Positions 25,836 to 32,148 of a stretch of DNA of 64,000 bases are shown here, piece after piece. Every line of letters starts with the position of its first letter. Position 1 is the first letter of the stretch. Source of the stretch: Lacrimispora sp. 210928-DFI.3.58. Its GTDB lineage: Bacteria; Bacillota; Clostridia; Lachnospirales; Lachnospiraceae. The notes under the pieces were generated by a model. It saw only the letters and a program-made list of their open reading frames with translations. It did no database searches and was not told where the DNA came from. A program made the position numbers and the translations under genes. The stretch spans positions 1-64,000 of the forward strand of contig NZ_JAJCIC010000009.1 of NCBI RefSeq assembly GCF_020554865.1, written 5' to 3'.

Positions 25836-26828
25836 ATGAAAAAAAGATGGTTATCAGCAGCACTTGTAATGGCAATGGCAGTCAGCGCACTGGCCGGATG
25901 CGGCTCTAAGCCCGCCGAGACAGCAGCACCTGCCACTACCGCAGCAACAGAGGCAGCAACCGAAGCAAAGGCCGAGGAGACAGAGGCTGAGGCGGAAGAG
26001 ACAGAGGCAGCAGAAGAAGTAGAGTACGGTCCGATCCTTCAGAAGGCAAAGGAGACAGGAAAGCTGGTAGCGGCTATCAATGCACAGTCCCCGCCATGGA
26101 GATTCCACAAGAACGTGGACGGCAAGGACAAGCTGTGCGGATTTGAGATCAGTATGTGCTACGGATTGGCTGACTATGTATCAGAGAAGCTGGGCGTTCC
26201 TGTTGAAGTAGAGATCAACGATATGACCTTCCCTGGTGTCCTTGCATCCCTTCAGGCAGGGCAGGTTGACTTTGCACCGTCTCTGGCAGGCACCGCAGAG
26301 AGAAGAGAGAATATGGACTTCACACAGCCTTACCATCGTTCTCTCCAGACCATCGTGATCAAGAAGGACAGAGAAAATGATGAGATGTTTGACCCTGCAA
26401 AGGAGATGGAGGGCGTCCGCACGGCATCCGGACAGGGAACCTCTACCTCTGTGACCTTCGCAGAGCAGTATCCAAAGGCAGAGTTAGTTGAGTATGAGTC
26501 CTCCCCGGATATCGTGCTGGCAGTTGCAAACTCCAAGGTAGATGCAGCTGTTCTCAACGAGAAGTATGCGATCCTTATCTGTAAGGCAAACCCGGATCTG
26601 ATGATCGACTATGACCTGTCCTTTGATATCCCGGTAGAGAGAGATCCAGGTGCATCCATCGCAGTTCCGAAGGGCAATGAGGACTTCGTAGCAATGATCG
26701 ACGAGTGGCTTGACCAGATCTTATCTGACGGCACATTCTCATCCTATGAGCAGGAAGCCATCTTAGAACTGGATGATCCGGCACTTCTGGAAGGCTTCAG
26801 CTCCAAGAACATTTTAAACAACAAGTAA
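25836..26828 (+). CDS. Amino-acid-type ABC transporter substrate-binding lipoprotein
   Basis: 330 residues. Signal peptide with lipobox LAGC (Cys 22), then a 45-residue Ala/Glu/Thr-rich linker, then a type 3 (SBP_bac_3) domain: GFEISMCYGLADYVSEKLGV, LQAGQVDFAPSLAGTAERRENMDFTQPY. It is tethered outside the membrane and captures the solute. SPPWRF just before the domain core replaces the usual ligand-contact region seen in glutamine-type receptors, so the ligand may not be a simple amino acid. Confidence 0.92.
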   Translation: MKKRWLSAALVMAMAVSALAGCGSKPAETAAPATTAATEAATEAKAEETEAEAEETEAAEEVEYGPILQKAKETGKLVAAINAQSPPWRFHKNVDGKDKLCGFEISMCYGLADYVSEKLGVPVEVEINDMTFPGVLASLQAGQVDFAPSLAGTAERRENMDFTQPYHRSLQTIVIKKDRENDEMFDPAKEMEGVRTASGQGTSTSVTFAEQYPKAELVEYESSPDIVLAVANSKVDAAVLNEKYAILICKANPDLMIDYDLSFDIPVERDPGASIAVPKGNEDFVAMIDEWLDQILSDGTFSSYEQEAILELDDPALLEGFSSKNILNNK

Positions 26829-26854
26829 TTCCTACAACTGGCTTAATAATCTGA

Positions 26855-26888
26855 AGATGACCGGATTCTGGAAGGGATCCGGTCATCT
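26855..26888 (+). repeat. Intercistronic hairpin after the binding-protein gene
   Basis: AGATGACCGGAT (26855-26866) pairs perfectly with ATCCGGTCATCT (26877-26888). There is no T-run, so it may protect the upstream mRNA 3' end and keep binding-protein level high, as is common after such genes. Confidence 0.65.
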
Positions 26889-26952
26889 GCATTACGGAGA
26901 ATCCGGCACATGGGCCAGTGATGCATGCTGCCGGATGTTAGGAGGAAATCAT

Positions 26953-27798
26953 ATGGGCACCATAAAACGGGAGGATATTGCAAATTCCAATATCCATTAT
27001 CGGTTTTACCCCTTTGAAACATTTTTGGAAAAGCAGGAGGAGCTGGGAGTAAGGAAGATCGATCTGTTCGGGGCAACGCCTCATATGTGGATCGATGCCT
27101 ACAGCGCTTCGGACGCAGGAGAGGTGCGCAGGCAGATCGAAGGCCGCGGCATGGAGGTAAACAGCTTCACACCGGAATTTTCCTCCATGCGCTATACCCT
27201 GGGAGCAGAGGGAGAAGGAGAGAGAAAGACCTGGGAGTATGTAAAGCGCTTCCTGGAATTTGCCGCCGGCCTGGGGACAGGAAGGATCATATTGACAGCA
27301 AATGGCTTTCTGCTTGACAGGGATGAAAAGGAGCAGAGAAGACGGCTGAAGGACAGCTTGAGACACTTGGGAGAGCTGGGAAAGCCCTATGGCTTTCAGT
27401 TTCTTTTGCTGAACAGCTTTAGCGACGGCACCAGCCTTATACGGACAAAGGCAGACATGGAGGGATTTCTGGCAGAGCTTTCCTCAGAAAGCTTTCTTCC
27501 GGCAGTGGATACGGCCTCTGTGTATGAGGCGGGAGAATGCCTGGAGGACTGGTTTTCCTCTTTTGGGGAGAGCCTGTCCCATGTAAGCTTCAATAATACG
27601 AAATTTGACGGGGCAAGGCATTACTGGGGAGACGGATATCTGAATCCTGTGGAGATCCTGGAAGTGCTGAAACATGTGGGATACGGGAAGTCCATAGGCT
27701 GCAGCTTTTATGTGCGTGATTATCTGAAGGAGCCGTGGCTGGCGGATGAGAGGACGGGAGAGATCATTTCCTGGGCTTTAGGGGAGGTGTCCGTATGA
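26953..27798 (+). CDS. Sugar-phosphate isomerase/epimerase-like TIM-barrel protein 1
   Basis: 281 residues of the AP-endonuclease-2/xylose-isomerase-like fold. IDLFGATPHMWID, RIILTANGF, SFLPAVDTASVYEAG and HVSFNNTKFDGARHYWGDGYL supply the usual barrel-end metal and substrate positions. ATG 26953 follows AGGAGG; a longer frame from 26857 runs through the hairpin. It overlaps the next gene by 4 bases (ATGA), and the two are distant paralogues. Likely isomerises or epimerises a polyol, ketose or inositol-like compound. Not assignable further. Confidence 0.82.
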   Translation: MGTIKREDIANSNIHYRFYPFETFLEKQEELGVRKIDLFGATPHMWIDAYSASDAGEVRRQIEGRGMEVNSFTPEFSSMRYTLGAEGEGERKTWEYVKRFLEFAAGLGTGRIILTANGFLLDRDEKEQRRRLKDSLRHLGELGKPYGFQFLLLNSFSDGTSLIRTKADMEGFLAELSSESFLPAVDTASVYEAGECLEDWFSSFGESLSHVSFNNTKFDGARHYWGDGYLNPVEILEVLKHVGYGKSIGCSFYVRDYLKEPWLADERTGEIISWALGEVSV

Positions 27799-28622
27799 GC
27801 AAAAAGATAAAGAGAAGACAGATCGCCGGCATGAACCTCATGTACAAATGGCATACCTTTGACTATTTTCTGGAGTCCATGGAGGAGCTGGGCTTTGAGA
27901 GTATTTCCCTGTGGGGCGGACCGCCGCACTTTGACTGCGATCACCTGTCCTATCAGGATTGCAAGCGTATCCGCTCCCGGGTGAAGGACCATGGGCTTTC
28001 CATCACCGGTTTTCTGGTGACCGGATCCAATTACCGGTATCAGATCGCAACGGAAGAGCCCGCACAGAGGGAGCATGTGTTCCAATATTTCAGAAATGGT
28101 ATCCTGGCCTGTGAGGAGCTGGGAAGTCCCTTTATCTCCATCAACTCAGGATGGGGCTATTTAAACCACGACAGGGAGGAGGCCTTTAAACGCTCCGGAG
28201 ATATGATACGCCGTCTCTGCGTGGAGGCCGAAGAACATGGCGTTTTCATTGCCATGGAAAGCCTGAAGGCCTGCGAGACAAATCTGGTAGTGACTTTGGA
28301 GGACGCAGTAAGGATGGAGCGGGAGGTAGGCCACCCTGCGTTCCGGCTTATGGCAGACACGGGAGCCATTGCCTATAATGGGGAGCGGCTGGAGGACTGG
28401 TTTCTGGCTTTTGGAGAACACATAGGCGCCATGCATTTTGTGGACGGGATGCATCTGACCTGGGGGGACGGGAAGTCGCCATTAGATGATATGATGGCTT
28501 CCATCCTGCGCCACGGCTATGAGGGCAGTTTAGGCCTTGAGACATCGGGCGGAGGCTATCTGCGCGATCCGAAAGAAGCAGACAGAAAGGCAATGAAGAT
28601 GTTAAGCAGATTCATTGAATAG
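27795..28622 (+). CDS. Sugar-phosphate isomerase/epimerase-like TIM-barrel protein 2
   Basis: 275 residues, the same fold as its upstream neighbour and a canonical member: FISINSGWGY, GVFIAMESLKA (metal-ligand Glu), FRLMADTGAIAYNG, GAMHFVDG with ligand His, and GSLGLETSGGGYL with the C-terminal Glu. Translationally coupled to the upstream gene. The pair probably catalyses consecutive or heteromeric steps on the imported substrate. Confidence 0.86.
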   Translation: MSKKIKRRQIAGMNLMYKWHTFDYFLESMEELGFESISLWGGPPHFDCDHLSYQDCKRIRSRVKDHGLSITGFLVTGSNYRYQIATEEPAQREHVFQYFRNGILACEELGSPFISINSGWGYLNHDREEAFKRSGDMIRRLCVEAEEHGVFIAMESLKACETNLVVTLEDAVRMEREVGHPAFRLMADTGAIAYNGERLEDWFLAFGEHIGAMHFVDGMHLTWGDGKSPLDDMMASILRHGYEGSLGLETSGGGYLRDPKEADRKAMKMLSRFIE

Positions 28623-28628
28623 AGGACT

Positions 28629-29969
28629 ATGAGCGAAACGTTATTTACCAGAAGGCAGATGCATGGGATCATCCTGCCGCTCATTATGGAGCAGGTATTT
28701 ATGGCTGCCATAGGAATGTTTGATGTGATCATGGTGAGCGGGATTGGAGAGGACGCTATCTCTGCGGTATCCCTGGTGGATTTTATCAATCAATTGATCA
28801 ACAGTGTGCTCACAGCACTGTCTACCGGCGGAGTCATCGTGTGTTCTCAGTATGTGGGCCGTAAGAATCTGGACGCGGCAAAGGAGGCTGTGCAGCATCT
28901 GGTGCTGATCGTGGTGCTGGCCGGCACAGCCCTTATGGCAGTGGCCTTAGCCGGAAACCGGCTGATACTGGGGCTGCTCTACGGCTCTCTGGAAAAGAGC
29001 GTGATGGACAATGCATCTGTGTATTTTACGCTGTCAGGCATTTCCTATCCATTTATCGCGCTGTTTTGCTGCAGCGCCGCGGTGATGAGGGCTCTGGGAT
29101 ATACGAAGCTGTCCTTCCATACCTCGCTGACCATGAACATTTTAAACATCCTCATGAACGGCGTGTTCATTTTCCTGTTAAAATGGGGCGTGTTCGGTGC
29201 GGGATTGGCATCTCTGCTTTCGAGAATGATCGTCAGCCTTCTGCTGTTTTCCATGCTGTTTCGAAAGCAGGATATGCTGAAGCTGGCTCCTCCTCTTACC
29301 TGGAGGCTGAATAAGAAGACCTCCTCTGCCATATTGAGCCTGGCGATCCCAACCAGCTTAGAGAGCAGCATTTTTTACATAGGAAGGCTTCTGGTGCAGA
29401 GTGTTGTGACTGGCTTTGGCACCTCTGCCATTGCAGCCAATGCGGTTTCTCTGACTGTCACAGAGTTTCTCCACATGCCCGGAGCAGGGATCGGAATCGG
29501 CATGATCACCATCGTAGGGCGGTGTATTGGCGCTGACGAGAAAAAGCAGGCCAGGGAAAATGCGTCCTACCTGATCCGTCTGGCCTATATCCTTCAGGGG
29601 ATCTGCTGCATTGCTTCCATGATACTGGCGCCCCAGATACTGGGACTTTACAACCTGACGCCCCAGACACTTGAGATCGGTGTTGTAATGCTTGTGAGCC
29701 ACGGCGTGATCTGCGGAATATTCTGGCCCATGGGCTTTACCACTGCCAATGCCTTGAAGTCCGCAGGAGACGTGAAATTTACCATGACCATATCCACTAC
29801 CAGCATGTGGCTGTGCCGTGTGGGCGGAAGCTATCTTCTGGTCCGTCTGTTCCCTGCCCTGGGGGTGTACAATGTGTGGATCGCCATGTACTGCGACTGG
29901 ATCCTGCGGGCAGGAGTATATTTCCTGCGTTTTAGGGGGGAAAAGTGGCTGGATAAGAAAGTGAAATGA
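28629..29969 (+). CDS. MATE-family efflux transporter 1
   Basis: 446 residues with twelve predicted membrane helices and the MATE repeat pattern (PLIMEQVFMAAIGMFDVIMVSGIGEDAISAVSLVD at the N-terminus in two parts, GIGIGMITIVGRCIGADEKKQARENA in the middle). It exports a drug, metabolite or cation in exchange for sodium or protons. It lies 6 bases after the isomerase gene, so it belongs to the cupin/ABC operon and may remove a toxic intermediate. A strong terminator follows. Confidence 0.92.
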   Translation: MSETLFTRRQMHGIILPLIMEQVFMAAIGMFDVIMVSGIGEDAISAVSLVDFINQLINSVLTALSTGGVIVCSQYVGRKNLDAAKEAVQHLVLIVVLAGTALMAVALAGNRLILGLLYGSLEKSVMDNASVYFTLSGISYPFIALFCCSAAVMRALGYTKLSFHTSLTMNILNILMNGVFIFLLKWGVFGAGLASLLSRMIVSLLLFSMLFRKQDMLKLAPPLTWRLNKKTSSAILSLAIPTSLESSIFYIGRLLVQSVVTGFGTSAIAANAVSLTVTEFLHMPGAGIGIGMITIVGRCIGADEKKQARENASYLIRLAYILQGICCIASMILAPQILGLYNLTPQTLEIGVVMLVSHGVICGIFWPMGFTTANALKSAGDVKFTMTISTTSMWLCRVGGSYLLVRLFPALGVYNVWIAMYCDWILRAGVYFLRFRGEKWLDKKVK

Positions 29970-30005
29970 GCTCCCGTTACAAAAAGAACCGTTTGTCTAT
30001 ATTTG

Positions 30006-30033
30006 AGGCCCGGCAGTATTTGCTGGGCCTTTT
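30006..30033 (+). terminator. Terminator after the cupin/ABC/MATE operon
   Basis: AGGCCCGGCA (30006-30015) pairs with TGCTGGGCCT (30021-30030), one G-U pair, then TTT. Confidence 0.8.
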
Positions 30034-30055
30034 AAATTCCTTAGTTAAATTCTTA

Positions 30056-30083
30056 TTGAAAAAAGGTTGAAGTCTGGTATAAT
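30056..30083 (+). promoter_or_regulatory. Promoter of the recombinase gene
   Basis: TTGAAA (30056-30061), 16-base spacer, TATAAT (30078-30083). Expected RNA start near 30090, giving a leader of about 180 bases. Confidence 0.65.
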
Positions 30084-30127
30084 GAAACAATCCTGCATTT
30101 CAGCTTAATAGAATAAAGTAATGCATG

Positions 30128-30157
30128 AAACGTTCCGGCATGTCTGGGACGTTTTTT
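30128..30157 (+). terminator. Terminator hairpin inside the recombinase leader (attenuator candidate)
   Basis: AAACGTTCC (30128-30136) pairs with GGGACGTTT (30146-30154; one T-G pair) and is followed by a six-T run. It lies after the promoter and 115 bases before the start codon, so most transcripts may stop here unless read-through is induced. Confidence 0.6.
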
Positions 30158-30271
30158 AAACCGGGTATGAAAATGGCTGTGTAAGAGAAAAATGATACCG
30201 TAGATACGAACAAAAATATGCGGGTTAGAAGGAGGGCTGACCTGGGTACTGAGATGAAAGGAAGCATAGTT

Positions 30272-31156
30272 ATGGACAAGAAGAGAGAAGACATGGAACG
30301 GTTTGAGCACTACTTAAGGGAACAGGAGAAAAGCAAAAGCACGATCGAAAAATATATGCGGGATGTACGGCGCTTTTTCGATTTTGTGGATGCGGAGGAG
30401 TACGGCAGAGAGCAGGTGATCGTTTATAAACAGTATCTTCAGGAACATTACAAACTCAGCAGTGTCAATTCCATGCTGATTGCTCTGAATGGCTTTTTCC
30501 GATATATAGGAAGGCCTGAGTATTGCGTGAAGACCTGCCGCCTTCAAAGACAGATATTCTGGCCTGATGAAAGGATGATCAGCAGGGATGAATATCTGCA
30601 CCTGATACAGACGGCAAAAAAGAACGGACAGATACGTCTAAGCTGTATTCTTCAGGCAATAGGGAGCACTGGCATACGGGTGAGTGAGCTGAAATTCATT
30701 ACCGTAGAAGCATTAGAGCAGCAGGTCATCCGGATCCAGCTGAAGGGAAAGAACCGTATCGTTCCCCTCCCGTCCTCCCTGGTCCTCCTGCTGAAAAACT
30801 ACTGCAATAAGAATAAGATAAAGAGGGGGGTGGTTTTTGTGACACGAAACGGAACGCCTGTCGACAGGAGAAATATATGGGCGGAAATGAAAAGCCTGTG
30901 CAAGGCAGCCGGTATCAGGTCCAGTAAGGTGTTCCCACATAATCTGAGGCATATGTTTGCAAGGAGCTTTTATGAAAAGGAAAAGGATCTGGTACGTTTA
31001 GCGGATTTTTTGGGACACAACAGCGTGGAAACCACAAGAAGGTATACGGTGATCAGCAGTATGGAAGCCTGCCTGAGACAACTGGAGCTGGGATTAGTTG
31101 AAAAACAAAAAGGGAGTGAAAATCCTGTTCGTGACATAATGCATATTATGTCATGA
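30272..31156 (+). CDS. Tyrosine recombinase (probable DNA invertase of the adjacent switch)
   Basis: 294 residues, XerC/D-like. The N-terminal SAM-like core-binding domain (FEHYLREQEKSKSTIEKYMRD) is followed by the catalytic domain with Arg in STGIRVSEL, Lys in LKGKNRIVPL, H-x-x-R in HNLRHMFAR, the H of FLGHNSVE and Tyr in TTRRYTV. ATG 30272 follows AAAGGA; 18 codons upstream lack a ribosome site. Its last codons (encoding RDIMHIMS) are themselves the left inverted site, and inversion would keep that C-terminus unchanged because the mirrored site gives TCG-TGA in place of TCA-TGA. No phage genes are adjacent, which favours a dedicated invertase over an integrase. Confidence 0.9.
   Translation: MDKKREDMERFEHYLREQEKSKSTIEKYMRDVRRFFDFVDAEEYGREQVIVYKQYLQEHYKLSSVNSMLIALNGFFRYIGRPEYCVKTCRLQRQIFWPDERMISRDEYLHLIQTAKKNGQIRLSCILQAIGSTGIRVSELKFITVEALEQQVIRIQLKGKNRIVPLPSSLVLLLKNYCNKNKIKRGVVFVTRNGTPVDRRNIWAEMKSLCKAAGIRSSKVFPHNLRHMFARSFYEKEKDLVRLADFLGHNSVETTRRYTVISSMEACLRQLELGLVEKQKGSENPVRDIMHIMS
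31132..31153 (+). repeat. Left inverted recombination-like site (IRL)
   Basis: Two 9-base arms, TGACATAAT (31132-31140) and ATTATGTCA (31145-31153), around an asymmetric 4-base spacer GCAT. This is the architecture of a tyrosine-recombinase core site. It lies inside the last codons of the recombinase gene. Confidence 0.85.
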
Positions 31157-31189
31157 AAATTTCCACCTCCACTTTACATACATAAATAT

Positions 31190-31218
31190 ATGTTAGCACT
31201 AAAGCGCATGATTTTCAA
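31190..31218 (-). promoter_or_regulatory. Promoter inside the invertible segment
   Basis: -35 TTGAAA and -10 TAACAT on the minus strand with a 17-base spacer. No other promoter with comparable fit lies between the recombinase and the AP2 gene on the plus strand. Confidence 0.6.
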
Positions 31219-31288
31219 CCTTTTTTTGAAAATGCGGGTGCGGCATAAATGGAAAAATATGGGCCTTTGCAGGGAAAATGCAGGAGCC

Positions 31289-31321
31289 TTTGAAAAAGTC
31301 TGTCTTTGGGCAGGCTTTTTT
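31289..31321 (+). terminator. Terminator inside the invertible segment
   Basis: AAAAAGTCTGTC pairs with GGCAGGCTTTTT around TTTG (12 pairs including two G-T), then more T. A-run and T-run on opposite sides let it work in both directions. Confidence 0.75.
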
Positions 31322-31363
31322 TGTTTTAGGACATGTATCCGGCAATCGCCTGGAGCTGCTTCA

Positions 31364-31385
31364 CGACATAATATGCATTATGTCA
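31364..31385 (-). repeat. Right inverted recombination-like site (IRR)
   Basis: Arms CGACATAAT (31364-31372) and ATTATGTCA (31377-31385) around spacer ATGC, the reverse complement of the IRL spacer. It matches IRL at 21 of 22 positions in inverted orientation. Confidence 0.85.
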
Positions 31386-31395
31386 TGTCAGGCGT

Positions 31396-32055
31396 ATGAA
31401 ACAGGATTTGACAGGACAAAGCTTTGGCCGCCTTACTGTGGTGGAAGAAGAGAAAAGGGCGGGGAACCACCGGTATTGGCGGTGCCGGTGCACCTGCGGC
31501 AATGAGACCGTAGTGGAAGAGTCCCATTTAAAGAGCGGACACACAAAAAGCTGCGGCTGTTATAGAAAAGTACTACCCCGGAGAAGAAGTATCGATCTGC
31601 GGGGCCATCGTTATGGGCGTTTGACTGTTCTGGGACCAGCTTCCGAACATGATGGCAGGATGAATCAATGGGAATGCCTTTGCGACTGCGGAAACCATGT
31701 GGTCTGCAGCAGGGATAACCTGCGTTCAGGGAATACCCAAAGCTGCGGCTGCCTGGGCCAGGAAAAGCGCAAGGAAAATATGAAAAAAGCCATCCATTTT
31801 GTGGAGGGCACCTGCGTGGAGCGGATCGCCTGCCGCAGGACCTGTGCCAACAACACTTCCGGGCACAGGGGTGTTTACCGCCGGGAAAACAACCGCTGGA
31901 GGGCTTCCATTGGCTTTCAGGGGAAAATTTACAATCTGGGGAGCTTCCGGGATTATGAGGATGCGGTAAATGCCAGGCTTATGGCGGAAAAAGAGCTGTA
32001 TGATCCTTTCCTTCAGAAGTATGAGAAGGAGAAAGGGCAGAAAGAAGGTAAGTGA
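31396..32055 (+). CDS. AP2-domain protein with two N-terminal zinc-ribbon-like repeats
   Basis: 219 residues. Residues 5-53 and 70-117 are two copies of a module, G-x-x-[FY]-G-R-L-T-V ... W-x-C-x-C-x-C-G-[N] ... S-G-[HN]-T-x-S-C-G-C, with four Cys each for zinc. Residues about 150-205 (NTSGHRGVYRRENNRWRASI onward) are an AP2/ERF DNA-binding domain of the phage/HNH-associated type; no HNH nuclease motif is seen. The start overlaps the stop of an eight-codon leader frame (31373-31399) as ATGA, and no good ribosome site of its own is visible. Position next to an invertible promoter suggests a regulator expressed only in ON cells. A homing-type remnant is the alternative. Confidence 0.8.
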   Translation: MKQDLTGQSFGRLTVVEEEKRAGNHRYWRCRCTCGNETVVEESHLKSGHTKSCGCYRKVLPRRRSIDLRGHRYGRLTVLGPASEHDGRMNQWECLCDCGNHVVCSRDNLRSGNTQSCGCLGQEKRKENMKKAIHFVEGTCVERIACRRTCANNTSGHRGVYRRENNRWRASIGFQGKIYNLGSFRDYEDAVNARLMAEKELYDPFLQKYEKEKGQKEGK

Positions 32056-32148
32056 TATCTATGCTGCTTTCTGTCAGAGGAAATGCGGCCGGATATAAAC
32101 ATCCATTTATCCATGGGGATATGGAGCATTGAAAAAGGAGGACGGAAC

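Larger units (their letters stand above)
31154..31363. mobile_element. Candidate invertible promoter segment, OFF orientation
   Basis: 210 bases between the two inverted sites. On the minus strand it holds a promoter, TTGAAA (31218-31213), 17-base spacer, TAACAT (31195-31190), followed by a strong ribosome site GGAGGTGG (31170-31163). On the plus strand it holds a terminator at 31289-31319. As read here the promoter points back into the recombinase gene and the terminator shields the downstream genes. Inversion would put the terminator on the recombinase side and aim the promoter at the AP2 gene. Confidence 0.75.

Noticed and set aside
30272..31156. Tyrosine recombinase as integrase of a prophage or conjugative element
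   Set aside because: No phage, relaxase or tRNA attachment site is near; the inverted pair and promoter fit an invertase better.
31190..31399. 69-residue frame across the invertible segment as a gene
   Set aside because: No ribosome site in this orientation, contains the terminator, and would be destroyed by inversion. Only its last eight codons are discussed, as a leader.
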